The notes under the pieces: model-generated
Told to the model about the DNA's origin: nothing
Seen by the model: only the letters and a program-made list of their open reading frames with translations
Databases searched by the model: none
Translations under genes and position numbers: made by a program
Assembly (NCBI RefSeq): GCF_014649335.1
Contig: NZ_BMSV01000001.1
Location: 868,001 to 932,000 of the forward strand
Direction: 5' to 3'
Length of the DNA stretch: 64,000 nt
DNA from: Streptomyces roseolilacinus
GTDB taxonomy: Bacteria; Actinomycetota; Actinomycetes; Streptomycetales; Streptomycetaceae
Part shown: positions 1 to 8,202 of the stretch, one piece after another
How positions within the stretch are numbered: the stretch's first letter is position 1
How the letters are laid out: each line of letters begins with the position of its first letter

Positions 1-137
1 ACACCTGAACTTTGAGGACCCCAAAGCCATTCTTTGACAGGGAGGCTAGGCCCGGGGCCTGGGAATGACAACACCCCGGACAGGAACGTTCGTTCCGGCC
101 CGGGGTGGCGGCGGTGGGTCGCGCGGTGTGACGAACC

Positions 138-431
138 TTATACGCCGTCCTCCTGCGTGCGGTTGGCCTCCAGCCGCGCCTTGGCGCTGCCGACCTTCTC
201 GACGATCTGCTCGGACATCGCGTCGCGCTGCCGGCGCAGCAGGACGAAGCTGAGCGGCGCGGACACGACGATGGAGAGCAGCAGCACCCACAGCGCGTTG
301 GAGTCACCGAGACCGCGCGGGATGAGGCCGAAGTACACCAGCGCGTAGAGGACGACGAAGCAGCCGGCGAAGACGCCGAGGCGCATGAGCGTGTACTTGA
401 GGGTGGCGCTGGACCTGGTGGTGGCGGTCAC
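138..431 (-). CDS. DUF4229-type small membrane protein
   Basis: A 97-residue protein with two hydrophobic segments (about residues 14-35 and 46-66), followed by a basic stretch and a charged C-terminal tail rich in Glu, Lys and Arg. This matches the small actinobacterial DUF4229 membrane family, whose function is not known. The GTG at 431 was chosen because the complementary strand has a purine-rich ribosome-binding stretch (AAGGAAGAAGG) just upstream and no better in-frame start lies downstream. It is co-directional with the GNAT and mqnE genes that precede it, but a 70-bp gap separates them, so it may be transcribed on its own. Confidence 0.8.
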   Translation of the reverse strand: MTATTRSSATLKYTLMRLGVFAGCFVVLYALVYFGLIPRGLGDSNALWVLLLSIVVSAPLSFVLLRRQRDAMSEQIVEKVGSAKARLEANRTQEDGV

Positions 432-502
432 GATGGGCCTTCTTCCTTCTCCGTACTCCGTACCGCGGTTCTGCCCGACTAGTGAAGCACGGGCGGAATG
501 GA

Positions 503-1027
503 TCAGTTCAGGGGGAGGAGCATGAAGACGTCGTCCCGGTACTCTCCCTCGCCGACCCGGATGGCGTCCGGGACGCGGCCGACCTCCTTGTACCCGCACG
601 AGGCGTAGAACCGTTCCAGGCCCAGGCCGCCGCGGCAGGTGAGGCGGATCGCCTCCATGCCCTCCATGCCGCGCACGGCGTCCTCGCAGGCCGCGAGCAG
701 GGCGCGGCCCTGGCCCGTGCCGTGGAGGCGGGGGTGGACCATGACCGTGTAGAGCCACACCCAGTGGGACATGAGGCGGTGGGTGTTGAGGGTGACGAAC
801 GCGGTGGCGGCGACCGCGCCGTCCTCGTCGTACCCGGCGAGGAGCCGCATGCGGCCCTCGTCCATCGCGGCCAGGTGCTGGACCCACTGCGGGCGGACGT
901 CCTCGGGGGTCACGGGCGGTACGAAGCCGACGGCGCCGCCGGCGTTGGTGACGTCCGTCCACAGGGCGAGGACGCCGTCGCGCAGGTGCCGGTCGACGGG
1001 CGGGTCCAGTACGAAGTTGAGCGCCAT
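503..1027 (-). CDS. GNAT family N-acetyltransferase
   Basis: A 174-residue single-domain acyltransferase of the GNAT fold, expected to transfer an acetyl group from acetyl-CoA to an unknown amine. The acetyl-CoA pyrophosphate-binding loop is visible at residues 100-109 (RLHGTGQGRA), preceded by the beta-strand 4 segment VMVHP, and a typical C-terminal FYASCGYKEVG strand-loop follows at about 140-150. The frame is open further upstream, but the ATG at 1027 is preferred: the hexamer TATCGT lies 7 nt before it, which would give a leaderless transcript. It lies downstream of mqnE on the same strand. The substrate cannot be inferred. Confidence 0.85.
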   Translation of the reverse strand: MALNFVLDPPVDRHLRDGVLALWTDVTNAGGAVGFVPPVTPEDVRPQWVQHLAAMDEGRMRLLAGYDEDGAVAATAFVTLNTHRLMSHWVWLYTVMVHPRLHGTGQGRALLAACEDAVRGMEGMEAIRLTCRGGLGLERFYASCGYKEVGRVPDAIRVGEGEYRDDVFMLLPLN

Positions 1028-1034
1028 GCCCCCG

Positions 1035-1040
1035 ACGATA
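1035..1040 (-). promoter_or_regulatory. -10 hexamer for a leaderless GNAT transcript
   Basis: On the minus strand the hexamer TATCGT is followed by 7 nt and then the ATG of the GNAT gene. This is the spacing of leaderless promoters common in actinobacteria. No convincing -35 is seen. Confidence 0.45.
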
Positions 1041-1183
1041 GGCAACCGGGCCGGGGACGGGGGCGCCGACCCCGGGTCGGCGCCCGTCCCGGCCTGCGTC
1101 TTCTCGCCGCGCCCCCGGCGCGCGGGGGCCGCCGGGACGAGCCGCTCGGCGCGCTCCCGCACGGGGCGGGGGCGCCGCCCCGG

Positions 1184-2347
1184 TCAGAAGCGCATGGGCT
1201 GGGGGGCCTCCCGGCGGGAGGTGTCCGGGCCGGGGTACTCGCGGATGACCTCGTACCGGGTGTTGCGCTCCACCGGGCGGAAGCCGGCGTCGCGGATCAG
1301 CTCCAGCAGGTCGTCCCGCGTGAGCTTGTTCGGCGTGCCGTAGTTGTCGGCATCGTGGGTGATCTTGTACTCGACGACCGAGCCGTCCATGTCGTCGGCG
1401 CCGTGCTGGAGGGCGAGCTGCGCGGTCTGGAGGCCGTGCATCACCCAGAAGACCTTGACGTGCGGGACGTTGTCGAACAGCAGCCGCGAGACCGCGAAGG
1501 TCTTCAGGGCCTCCGCGCCCGTGGCCATCGTGGTCCGCGCCTGGAGGCGGTTGCGGACCTTGCCGTCCTTCATGTCGACGAAGTCGTGCTGGTAGCGCAG
1601 CGGGATGAAGACCTGGAAGCCGCCGGTCTCGTCCTGCAGTTCGCGCAGGCGCAGCACGTGGTCGACGCGGTGGCGGGGCTCCTCGACGTGCCCGTACAGC
1701 ATGGTGCAGGGGGTCTTCAGGCCCTTCGCGTGCGCCAGCCGGTGGATGCGCGACCAGTCCTCCCAGTGGGTGTCGTGGTCGACGATGTGCCGGCGGACCT
1801 CCCAGTCGAAGATCTCCGCGCCGCCGCCGGTCAGCGACTCCAGTCCGGCGTCGATGAGCTCGTCGAGGATCTCGGAGGCGGGCATTCCGGAGATCTTCTC
1901 GAAGTGGTGGATCTCCGTCGCCGTGAACGCCTTCAGGGAGACGTTCGGCAGGGCCTTCTTCAGCTCGCTCAGCGAACGCGGGTAGTAGCGCCACGGCAGG
2001 TTGGGGTGGAGCCCGTTGACGATGTGGAGTTCCGTCAGGTTCTCCGACTCCATCGCCTTGGCGAGGCGGACGGCCTCCTCGATGCGCATGGTGTACGCGT
2101 CCTTCTCGCCCGGCTTCCGCTGGAACGAGCAGTACGCGCACGACGCCGTGCACACGTTGGTCATGTTGAGGTGCCGGTTGACGTTGAAGTGCACCACGTC
2201 GCCGTTCTTGCGCGTGCGCACCTCGTGGGCGAGGCCGCCGAGCCAGGCGAGGTCGTCCGACTCGTACAGGGCGATGCCGTCCTCGCGGGTCAGCCGTTCC
2301 CCGGACCGGACCTTCTCCTCCAGCTCGCGCTTGAGCCCCGTGTCCAT
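1184..2347 (-). CDS. mqnE: Aminofutalosine synthase MqnE (radical SAM)
   Basis: A 387-residue radical SAM enzyme of the futalosine menaquinone pathway. The family joins 3-[(1-carboxyvinyl)oxy]benzoate to S-adenosylmethionine to give 6-amino-6-deoxyfutalosine. The [4Fe-4S]-binding CxxxCxxC motif is at Cys66, Cys70 and Cys73 (NVCTASCAYCSF), with the surrounding N-terminal TIM-barrel sequence and the length typical of MqnE. The start at 2347 (MDTGLKREL) is preferred over a longer GC-rich upstream extension that has no recognisable sequence. The neighbouring UbiD, UbiX and MqnP homologues support a menaquinone locus. The early genes mqnA, mqnB, mqnC and mqnD are not in this window. Confidence 0.93.
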   Translation of the reverse strand: MDTGLKRELEEKVRSGERLTREDGIALYESDDLAWLGGLAHEVRTRKNGDVVHFNVNRHLNMTNVCTASCAYCSFQRKPGEKDAYTMRIEEAVRLAKAMESENLTELHIVNGLHPNLPWRYYPRSLSELKKALPNVSLKAFTATEIHHFEKISGMPASEILDELIDAGLESLTGGGAEIFDWEVRRHIVDHDTHWEDWSRIHRLAHAKGLKTPCTMLYGHVEEPRHRVDHVLRLRELQDETGGFQVFIPLRYQHDFVDMKDGKVRNRLQARTTMATGAEALKTFAVSRLLFDNVPHVKVFWVMHGLQTAQLALQHGADDMDGSVVEYKITHDADNYGTPNKLTRDDLLELIRDAGFRPVERNTRYEVIREYPGPDTSRREAPQPMRF

Positions 2348-2455
2348 ACGGCTCCGCCTCCCACTGCCTCGACCCAACGTCACCTGCGCCCCGACGGGCC
2401 CACCCACCGTACTCCCCCGCCCCCGGGGCGCAGGCACCCACCGGCCGCTAAGGGG

Positions 2456-2911
2456 TCACGCCTGCTCCGGGAGCTCCCCGACGCGGTTCTCCCACTTGGT
2501 GGAGAGCACGATCGTGGTGCGGGTGCGGGACACGCCCTTGGTCCCGGACAGCCGGCGGATGATCTTCTCCAGGCCGTCCACGTCGCTGGCCCGCACCTTG
2601 AGCATGTACGAGTCGTCCCCGGCGATGAACCAGCAGTCCTCGATCTCCGGCAGATCCTTCAGCCGGCGCGCCACGTCCTCGTGGTCGACGGCGTCGGACA
2701 GGGAGATGCCGATCAGCGCCGTCACGCCGAGGCCCAGGGAGGCGGAGTCGACGGTGGCGCGGTAGCCGGTGATGACGCCGGCCGCCTCCAGGCGGTTGAT
2801 GCGGTCGGTGACGGAGGGCCCGGAGAGGCCCACGAGGCGACCGAGCTCGGCGTACGAGGCCCTGCCGTTCTCCCGCAGAGCCTGGATGAGCTGCCTATCC
2901 ACGGCGTCCAT
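2456..2911 (-). CDS. Lrp/AsnC family transcriptional regulator
   Basis: A protein of about 151 residues with an N-terminal winged-helix DNA-binding domain (MDAVDRQLIQALRENGR; AELGRLVGLSGPSVTDRI) and a C-terminal RAM/ligand-binding domain (GVTALIGISLS; CWFIAGDDSYMLKVRASD). This is the classic feast/famine regulator layout. Members bind amino acids or related metabolites and often regulate a divergent gene plus themselves. The frame also opens at 2929 (MEGFRY); the start at 2911 fits the family N-terminus. It is divergent from a small conserved ORF. The CACAGG/CCTGTG inverted repeat at 2971-2991 is a possible operator, which is inference. Confidence 0.88.
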   Translation of the reverse strand: MDAVDRQLIQALRENGRASYAELGRLVGLSGPSVTDRINRLEAAGVITGYRATVDSASLGLGVTALIGISLSDAVDHEDVARRLKDLPEIEDCWFIAGDDSYMLKVRASDVDGLEKIIRRLSGTKGVSRTRTTIVLSTKWENRVGELPEQA

Positions 2912-2970
2912 ATACCTGAAGCCTTCCATTAATCAGCAATCCAGCAAGTACAGGTGTAGAATCTAAGGCA

Positions 2971-2991
2971 CACAGGGGCGGTTTACCTGTG
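2971..2991. promoter_or_regulatory. Inverted repeat between the Lrp-like gene and the small ORF
   Basis: CACAGG and CCTGTG form 6-bp arms around a 9-bp AT-richer spacer, inside a divergent and relatively AT-rich intergenic region that also holds TAGAAT (2957-2962), a possible -10 for the plus-strand gene. It is a candidate operator for the Lrp-like regulator. Confidence 0.35.
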
Positions 2992-3037
2992 ATTCACTCG
3001 AACGATCAACGACGATCCTCAGGAGATGACAGTCACC

Positions 3038-3184
3038 GTGTACACGATCGAGATGGCCTACGCCCACATGCGTTCCATGCAGGAGCAGGCCCATCGCTCG
3101 CGTGTCCGCAAGGCAGCCGCCGCGGCCCGCCGGGAGGCGGTCGGCGAGCGGCGCACCACGACGATCCGTACGAAGAAGCGCTGA
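3038..3184 (+). CDS. Small basic hypothetical protein
   Basis: A short protein (48 residues from GTG at 3038, or 52 from ATG at 3026) with a Met/Ala/Tyr-rich N-terminus (YTIEMAYAHMRSMQEQAHRS) and a very basic C-terminal half ending in KKR. An AGGAG ribosome-binding site at 3021-3025 abuts the ATG at 3026, so the in-frame GTG at 3038 is spaced better. The gene stands alone between the divergent Lrp-like regulator and the convergent ubiX gene. It looks soluble and could be helical and nucleic-acid-binding by charge alone. No family function is recognised. Confidence 0.6.
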   Translation: MYTIEMAYAHMRSMQEQAHRSRVRKAAAAARREAVGERRTTTIRTKKR

Positions 3185-3203
3185 CCCCGGCGACGCCGGG
3201 CCG

Positions 3204-3884
3204 TCAGTCCTTCCGGGAGCCACCGAGCTCTCCCTTCCAGCGGCGGTACAGCCGGTGCGGCACCCCTGCCGCGTCCAGCACCCGCCCGGCGACGAAGTCC
3301 ACCAGGTCCTGGATGTGCGTCGCCCCCGCGTAGAACGCCGGAGAGGCGGGCAGCACCACGGCGCCCGCCTCGTCCAGCGCCACCAGGTGCCGGAGCGTCT
3401 GCCCGTTCAGCGGGGTCTCCCGCACGGCCACGACCAGCGGGCGGCGCTCCTTCAGCACCACGCTCGCCGACCTCTGCAGCAGGTCCTTCGACAGGCCCAG
3501 CGCCACCCCGGCCACACAGGCCGTGGACGCGGGCACGATCAGCATCCCCTTCGCCGGGTACGACCCCGACGACGGCCCCGCGGCGAGGTCGCCCGCCGCC
3601 CAGTGGCGCAGGTCGGCCCGAGCCACGTCCACGTCGAACGTCCGCGGCTTGCCGTCCGCGCCGCGCGACAGCCACTCCTCCAGGTCCTCGCGCCAGTGCG
3701 CGTCCCGGAAGGAGATCCCGGTCTCGTCCAGCAGCGTCAGCCGCGACGCGCGGGACACCACCAGGTCGACGCTCTCCCCCGCCGCGAGCAGTCCGCGCAA
3801 CACGGCTGCCGCGTACGGCGTCCCGGACGCCCCGGACACTCCGACGACCCACGGACGACGACGCTGCTCCTCTACCGGCTCCAC
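3204..3884 (-). CDS. ubiX: UbiX family flavin prenyltransferase
   Basis: A 226-residue homologue of UbiX, which prenylates FMN with dimethylallyl phosphate to make the cofactor of UbiD decarboxylases. The Rossmann-like flavin loop GVSGASGTPYA is at residues 15-25. Later conserved segments include the phosphate-binding PASTACVAGVALG, the KERRPLVVAVRETPLN strand-loop and the C-terminal PASPAFYAGA. In a futalosine locus with a UbiD homologue at 6039-7490 it would supply prenyl-FMN for the naphthoate decarboxylation step (sometimes named MqnM). A Uma2-like gene separates it from mqnP. It converges on the small ORF ending at 3184. Confidence 0.92.
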   Translation of the reverse strand: MEPVEEQRRRPWVVGVSGASGTPYAAAVLRGLLAAGESVDLVVSRASRLTLLDETGISFRDAHWREDLEEWLSRGADGKPRTFDVDVARADLRHWAAGDLAAGPSSGSYPAKGMLIVPASTACVAGVALGLSKDLLQRSASVVLKERRPLVVAVRETPLNGQTLRHLVALDEAGAVVLPASPAFYAGATHIQDLVDFVAGRVLDAAGVPHRLYRRWKGELGGSRKD

Positions 3885-4026
3885 GCCGCCGAGCCTATCC
3901 GCCCGCCCCCACCGGCCACCGCGCGCGGGCCCGCTCCGGCCCCCGGGACGGCCGGCGGGCGCGCCCGGACCGGGGCCGGACGGAGGGCGGAGGGGGAGGG
4001 ACGGAGGCGGGGCGGGGCGCCGGGGG

Positions 4027-4587
4027 TCAGGCCGCCGGGTCGACGGGCAGGCCGCTGGTGTCGATCGTGAGGCGGCCGACGCCGGTGTCGACGACGGCCT
4101 TGCCGCCGTACGGGAGGACGTCCCGGCCCCGGTAGCCCTCGGGCCCGGGGTTCCAGCGGGTGGACAGCAGGCCCTTGCACGGGTCGAGGATCAGGTAGTG
4201 GGCGATGCCGCGGGCCGCGTACTGCCGGTCCTTCACCTCGTAGTCGTTGCGCACGCTGCTCGGCGAGACGACCTCGACGGCCAGCTCGATCAGGTCGGGC
4301 GAGTAGGCGCTGAGGTTGCGCGCCTCCTCCTCGGCGGGGATCACCGCGAGATCGGGACAGAACTCGAAGTCCGCGCTGAAGGGGAACGCCACGTCGCTGA
4401 CGCACTGCCAGTGGGGTGCCAGCTGCGGCTCCAGGAGGTTCCACAGGAGGCGAATCGTCTTCGCGTGGAAGGCCCGAACAGGACTCATCATGATGTTGCC
4501 CTCGACGATCTCGGTCCGATAGCCGGGGAACATGTCCTCGAACCGGCTGAGCCGCGAGTGCAGGTGTTCGGTCTGCGAGGTGGTCAC
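4027..4587 (-). CDS. Uma2 family (DUF820) putative endonuclease
   Basis: A 186-residue protein with the PD-(D/E)XK-like layout of the Uma2/DUF820 family: Asp79 in the FCPDLAVIP segment, Glu105 in the ELAVEVVSPSS strand, and a Lys at about 119 in NDYEVKDRQYAARG, followed by the family's HYLILDP strand. These proteins are numerous in Streptomyces and cyanobacteria; most have no known target. It lies between mqnP and ubiX and plays no evident part in menaquinone synthesis, so it is probably an insertion into that gene set. It has its own 43-bp gap after the preceding gene. Confidence 0.85.
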   Translation of the reverse strand: MTTSQTEHLHSRLSRFEDMFPGYRTEIVEGNIMMSPVRAFHAKTIRLLWNLLEPQLAPHWQCVSDVAFPFSADFEFCPDLAVIPAEEEARNLSAYSPDLIELAVEVVSPSSVRNDYEVKDRQYAARGIAHYLILDPCKGLLSTRWNPGPEGYRGRDVLPYGGKAVVDTGVGRLTIDTSGLPVDPAA

Positions 4588-4630
4588 GTCAGCCTCCCTG
4601 TCCTGCCCCCGATGGTAGGCCAGACGGTAC

Positions 4631-5551
4631 TCAGACGGTCAGACCGCGCACCGCGAGATCGATCAGGGCACACCCGAACAGGGCAATGCCGATGAAGCCG
4701 TTGACCGTGAAGAACGCCCGGTTCAGGCGGGACAGGTCGCCCGGCCGCACGATCGCGTGCTCGTACAGGAACGCGCCCGCGACGATCACCAGCCCGGCCC
4801 AGAACCACGGCCCCGCGCCGGTCAGCAGCGCGTACCAGATCAGGAGCCCCATCGTGACGACGTGCGAGCCCCGCGCCCCGTACAGCGCGGCCGGGATGCC
4901 GAAGCGGGCCGGTACGGACATGACGCCGTGCGCCCGGTCGGCGTTCACGTCCTGGCACGCGAAGATCAGGTCGAAGCCGCCGATCCACACGCCGACGGCG
5001 AGACCCAGCACCACGGCGTCCCACGACCACGCCCCGGTGACCGCGAGCCACGCGCCGACCGGGCCCATGGCCTGTGCCAGGCCGAGGATCGCGTGCGGGA
5101 AGTTCGTGAACCGCTTGCCGTACGGGTAGACCACCATCGGGACGACCGCGACGGGGGCGAGCGCCAGGCACAGCGGGTTCAGCAGCGCCGCCGCGCCCAG
5201 GAAGACGGCGAGGGCGGCGAGCGCGCCGGCCCACGCGGACCGCACGGACATCGCGCCGGTGACCAGCTCCCGGCCCGCGGTGCGCGGGTTGCGGGCGTCG
5301 ATCTCCCGGTCGATGATCCGGTTGCACGCCATGGCGAAGGTGCGCAGCCCGACCATGGCGACGGTGACGAGGAGCAGCGTCCACCAGTCGACGCTCCCGC
5401 CGTGCAGGAACATCGCCGTGAGGGAGGCGATGTACGCGAAGGGCAGCGCGAAGACCGAGTGCTCGATCATCACCAGGCGCAGGAAGACCTTCACCCTCCC
5501 GGTCGGCCGCCGTGCGGGGACCGGGCCCGCGGCGCCGTCGGTGGCCGTCAT
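4631..5551 (-). CDS. mqnP: Menaquinone biosynthesis prenyltransferase MqnP (UbiA family)
   Basis: A 306-residue integral membrane prenyltransferase. The first Asp-rich motif, NRIIDREID, has Asn78, Asp81 and Asp85. The second, DLIFACQDVNADRA, has Asp194, Asp201 and Asp205; these chelate Mg2+ and the prenyl diphosphate in the UbiA family. About eight hydrophobic segments are visible. It is expected to attach the polyprenyl tail to the 1,4-dihydroxy-6-naphthoate-derived ring in the membrane. Its ATG overlaps the stop of the preceding 164-residue gene by 4 nt (ATGA), and that gene overlaps the UbiD gene the same way, so the three are one translationally coupled unit. Confidence 0.9.
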   Translation of the reverse strand: MTATDGAAGPVPARRPTGRVKVFLRLVMIEHSVFALPFAYIASLTAMFLHGGSVDWWTLLLVTVAMVGLRTFAMACNRIIDREIDARNPRTAGRELVTGAMSVRSAWAGALAALAVFLGAAALLNPLCLALAPVAVVPMVVYPYGKRFTNFPHAILGLAQAMGPVGAWLAVTGAWSWDAVVLGLAVGVWIGGFDLIFACQDVNADRAHGVMSVPARFGIPAALYGARGSHVVTMGLLIWYALLTGAGPWFWAGLVIVAGAFLYEHAIVRPGDLSRLNRAFFTVNGFIGIALFGCALIDLAVRGLTV

Positions 5552-6042
5552 GAGGCGAGGCTCCCCAGGAACGCGTCGAGGTCGGCCAGCAGCTCGGCGG
5601 TGGGCACCGGGCCCGTCTCCACCGTGCGCGGCTCCGAGGTGCCGTCGTCGGGCGGGGTGACGTGGGCCGTGAAGGCGTAAGCCCCCTCGCCGGCCGGACG
5701 GGCGTGCAGGCGCAGCACGGCGCCGCCGTCGACCGTGAACGGCCCGGGCGCGGCGCCGGGCGCGGACGCGGCGGCGAGCTCGGCGCGCAGCCGCTCGGCG
5801 AAGTCGGCCGGCTCGGCGTCCCGCACGCCGGGCAGCTCGAACCCGTCGCCCTCGCCGTCGTCCTCGACCATGACCGCCCAGACGTCACCGGCGCCCGCGA
5901 ACTCCTCGGGGTCCACGCCCGCCTGCTCGGCGGCGTGCCGGACACCCGGGTCGGCCGGGTCGAGCTCGGGGCGCACGAGGGCCACGTAGGCGGTGTCGGT
6001 GCCGACGAAGAGGGCCGGGCCGCCCACGGGTACGGGGCTCAC
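5548..6042 (-). CDS. Acidic hypothetical protein in the menaquinone operon
   Basis: A 164-residue acidic protein beginning with GTG at 6042 (VSPVPVGG). No Cys, signal peptide or membrane segment is seen. It is rich in Glu, Asp and Ala, with two halves resembling alpha/beta segments (TDTAYVALVRPEL; DVWAVMVEDDGEGDGFELPGV; GAVLRLHARPAGEGAYAFTAH). Function not recognised. The start is fixed by a 4-nt overlap (GTGA) with the stop of the UbiD gene, and its own stop overlaps the mqnP start, so it is co-translated between the decarboxylase and prenyltransferase of the pathway. A structural or assembly role is possible but is inference only. Confidence 0.8.
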   Translation of the reverse strand: MSPVPVGGPALFVGTDTAYVALVRPELDPADPGVRHAAEQAGVDPEEFAGAGDVWAVMVEDDGEGDGFELPGVRDAEPADFAERLRAELAAASAPGAAPGPFTVDGGAVLRLHARPAGEGAYAFTAHVTPPDDGTSEPRTVETGPVPTAELLADLDAFLGSLAS

Positions 6043-7490
6043 AGTCCGTACTCCTTCCAGCGCCGCGTCACCTTCGCGGCGACCGACGGGTCGGACTCGA
6101 TCATCTCGGGCCAGCCGCCGTCCCGGACGTAGCCCTCCTCGGGCCACTTGCGGGTGGCGTCGATGCCGGCCTTGCCGCCCCAGAACTTCTGGTACGAGGA
6201 GTGGTCGAGGTGGTCGACGGGGCCCTCGACGACGGTGAGGTCGCGGGAGTAGTCGACGTTGCCCAGCGCCCGCCAGGAGACCTCGTGGAGGTCGTGGACG
6301 TCGCAGTCGGCGTCGACGATCACGACGAGCTTGGTCAGCGACATCATGTGCGCGCCCCAGACGGCGTGCATGACCTTCTGGGCGTGCTTCGGGTACTTCT
6401 TGTCGATCGAGATGATCGCGCAGTTGTGGAAGCCGCCCGACTCCGGCAGGTGGTAGTCGACGATGTCCGGGACGATGATCTTGAGCAGGGGCAGGAAGAA
6501 ACGCTCCGTCGCACGGCCCAGCGGCCCGTCCTCGGTCGGCGGGCGGCCGACGACGATCGACTGGAGCAGCGGGCGGCGGCGCATCGTGACGCAGTCGATG
6601 GTGAGCGCCGGGAACTCCTCCTGCGGCGTGTAGAAGCCCGTGTGGTCGCCGAACGGGCCCTCCGGCAGCGTCCTGCCCGGCTCCAGCCAGCCCTCCAGGA
6701 CCACCTCGGCGTGCGCCGGGACCTGGAGCGGGACCGTCTTGCAGTCGACCATCTCGATGCGCTTGCCCTGGAGGAAGCCGGCGAACAGGTACTCGTCGAT
6801 GTCCTCCGGCAGCGGCGCCGTCGACGCGTACGTCACGGCGGGCGGGGTGCCGAACGCGATGGCGACGGGCAGGCGCTCGCCGCGGCGGGCGGCGACCTGG
6901 TAGTGGTTGCGGCTGTCCTTGTGGATCTGCCAGTGCATGCCGATGGTGCGGCGGTCGTGGCGCTGGAGGCGGTAGAGGCCGAGGTTGCGCACGCCGGTCT
7001 CGGGGTGCTTGGTGTGGGTGAGGCCCAGGTTGAAGAACGAGCCCCCGTCCTTGGGCCAGGTGAACAGCGCGGGCAGCAGGTCGAGGTCCACGTCCTCGCC
7101 CCGCAGGACGACCTCCTGGACGGGCGCCTCCTTGACCTTGCGCGGCGGCACGTGGGTCATCGCGCCGAGCTTCCCGAACGCCTCGCGGACACCGACGAAC
7201 CCGCTCGGCAGCTCGGGCTTGAGCAGCCCGCCGATCTTGCCGCTGATCTCCTCGTACGAGGAGAGGCCGAGGGCCTTGAGGAGGCGGCGGTCGGTGCCGT
7301 AGACGTTCATCGCCAGGGGCATCGAGGAGCCCTTGACGTTCTCGAACAGCAGCGCGGGCCCGCCGGCCTTCTGGACCCGGTCGACGATCTCCCCGATCTC
7401 CAGGTGTGGGTCGACTTCGGCTTTGATGCGCTTGAGGTCGCCTTCTCGCTCCAGTGCCCGGAGCAGGGAGCGGAGATCGTCGTAAGCCAT
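6039..7490 (-). CDS. ubiD: UbiD family menaquinone biosynthesis decarboxylase
   Basis: A 483-residue UbiD-family enzyme that uses prenylated FMN to decarboxylate an aromatic acid. In the futalosine pathway it acts on the 1,4-dihydroxy-6-naphthoate moiety (named MqnL in some work). Signature segments include the N-terminal LRALEREGDLKRI, the cofactor-binding region TWPKDGGSFFNLGLTHTKHP, and the catalytic loop EGPFGDHTGFYTP carrying the conserved Glu. Length is typical of the family. It is the first gene of the coupled trio with the 164-residue protein and mqnP. The ATG at 7490 (MAYDDLRSLL) is preferred over a low-complexity upstream extension. Confidence 0.92.
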   Translation of the reverse strand: MAYDDLRSLLRALEREGDLKRIKAEVDPHLEIGEIVDRVQKAGGPALLFENVKGSSMPLAMNVYGTDRRLLKALGLSSYEEISGKIGGLLKPELPSGFVGVREAFGKLGAMTHVPPRKVKEAPVQEVVLRGEDVDLDLLPALFTWPKDGGSFFNLGLTHTKHPETGVRNLGLYRLQRHDRRTIGMHWQIHKDSRNHYQVAARRGERLPVAIAFGTPPAVTYASTAPLPEDIDEYLFAGFLQGKRIEMVDCKTVPLQVPAHAEVVLEGWLEPGRTLPEGPFGDHTGFYTPQEEFPALTIDCVTMRRRPLLQSIVVGRPPTEDGPLGRATERFFLPLLKIIVPDIVDYHLPESGGFHNCAIISIDKKYPKHAQKVMHAVWGAHMMSLTKLVVIVDADCDVHDLHEVSWRALGNVDYSRDLTVVEGPVDHLDHSSYQKFWGGKAGIDATRKWPEEGYVRDGGWPEMIESDPSVAAKVTRRWKEYGL

Positions 7491-7704
7491 GGTCCCAGTA
7501 TCCCGGAGCCCCTCCCGCTCCCCGCGCCCGGCCCGTGCGTTTCCCCGGCGGCCCGGCCCGCGGGGGCCGTGCGCCCGGCGGGCCCGGGGAGGAGGCGGGC
7601 CGGCGGAGCGCGCACGGGAGGGAAGCCGGGGCAACCGATACCCTGGGTACGTCATCGGGGCTTGCCGCGCGCGGCCCGCCAGCGGAATCAGGGGGCTGTC
7701 CCAC

Positions 7705-8118
7705 ATGCTCAGGGCGCTGATGTACATCCTGCCGATCGCACTGACGATCTACGCGTTCATCGACTGCCTGAACACCCCCGAGGACGAGGCCAGGCACCTG
7801 CCCAAGGTGGCGTGGGTCTTCATCATCCTGCTGTTCTGGATCGTCGGCCCCGTCGTCTGGCTCGCCGCGGGCAAGGCGCGGCGCGCCCCGGCCGGCGGCC
7901 GCACGCCCGGCGAGTGGCGCCGCAGCCACCGCACCGAGTGGGTGGCGCCCGACGACAACCCCGAGTTCCTGAAGTCCCTCCGCGAGGAGAACGAGAAGGA
8001 CGAGTCCCTCCTCAAGGACTGGGAGGCCGACCTCCGCCGCCGCGAGGAGGAGCTGAAGCGCCGCGAGCGGGACGACGACGGCACCGGCAAGGGCGACGAG
8101 GGCCCCAAGCGGCCCTGA
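7705..8118 (+). CDS. PLDc_N-type membrane protein with charged tail
   Basis: A 137-residue protein with two membrane segments (about residues 2-20 and 34-55) in the arrangement of the PLD nuclease N-terminal domain: DEARHLPKVAWVFIILLFWIVGPVVWL. The second half is strongly charged and probably forms a helix or coiled coil from about residue 95 (ENEKDESLLKDWEADLRRREEELKRRE). The phospholipase domain itself is absent; many actinobacterial proteins consist of this domain alone. It is divergent from the UbiD gene. The ATG at 7705 starts directly at the hydrophobic segment. A role at the membrane is likely; its partner is unknown. Confidence 0.82.
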   Translation: MLRALMYILPIALTIYAFIDCLNTPEDEARHLPKVAWVFIILLFWIVGPVVWLAAGKARRAPAGGRTPGEWRRSHRTEWVAPDDNPEFLKSLREENEKDESLLKDWEADLRRREEELKRRERDDDGTGKGDEGPKRP

Positions 8119-8196
8119 CGGCCGCCGCCGCACCCCGACGCGGGTCGGCGAGGCACCAGTTCGAAAACTCTCCGCGACACTGCGGCCACCGAAGGC

Positions 8197-8202
8197 TATC
8201 CT
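8197..8202 (+). promoter_or_regulatory. Candidate -10 for the NTPase gene
   Basis: TATCCT, with a weak -35-like CGACAC (8175-8180) 16 nt upstream. It would give a leader of about 45 nt before the GTG at 8254. Confidence 0.3.

Noticed and set aside
1..137. Possible promoter or end of an upstream gene at the left edge, with a GGAACG/CGTTCC dyad (83-96)
   Set aside because: Too little sequence to tell; no frame or convincing -10 supports a gene.
482..2932. Long plus-strand open frame (816 codons) over the GNAT, mqnE and Lrp-like genes
   Set aside because: It is antisense to clearly recognisable genes and its translation is His/Arg/Val-rich shadow sequence, as expected in high-GC DNA.
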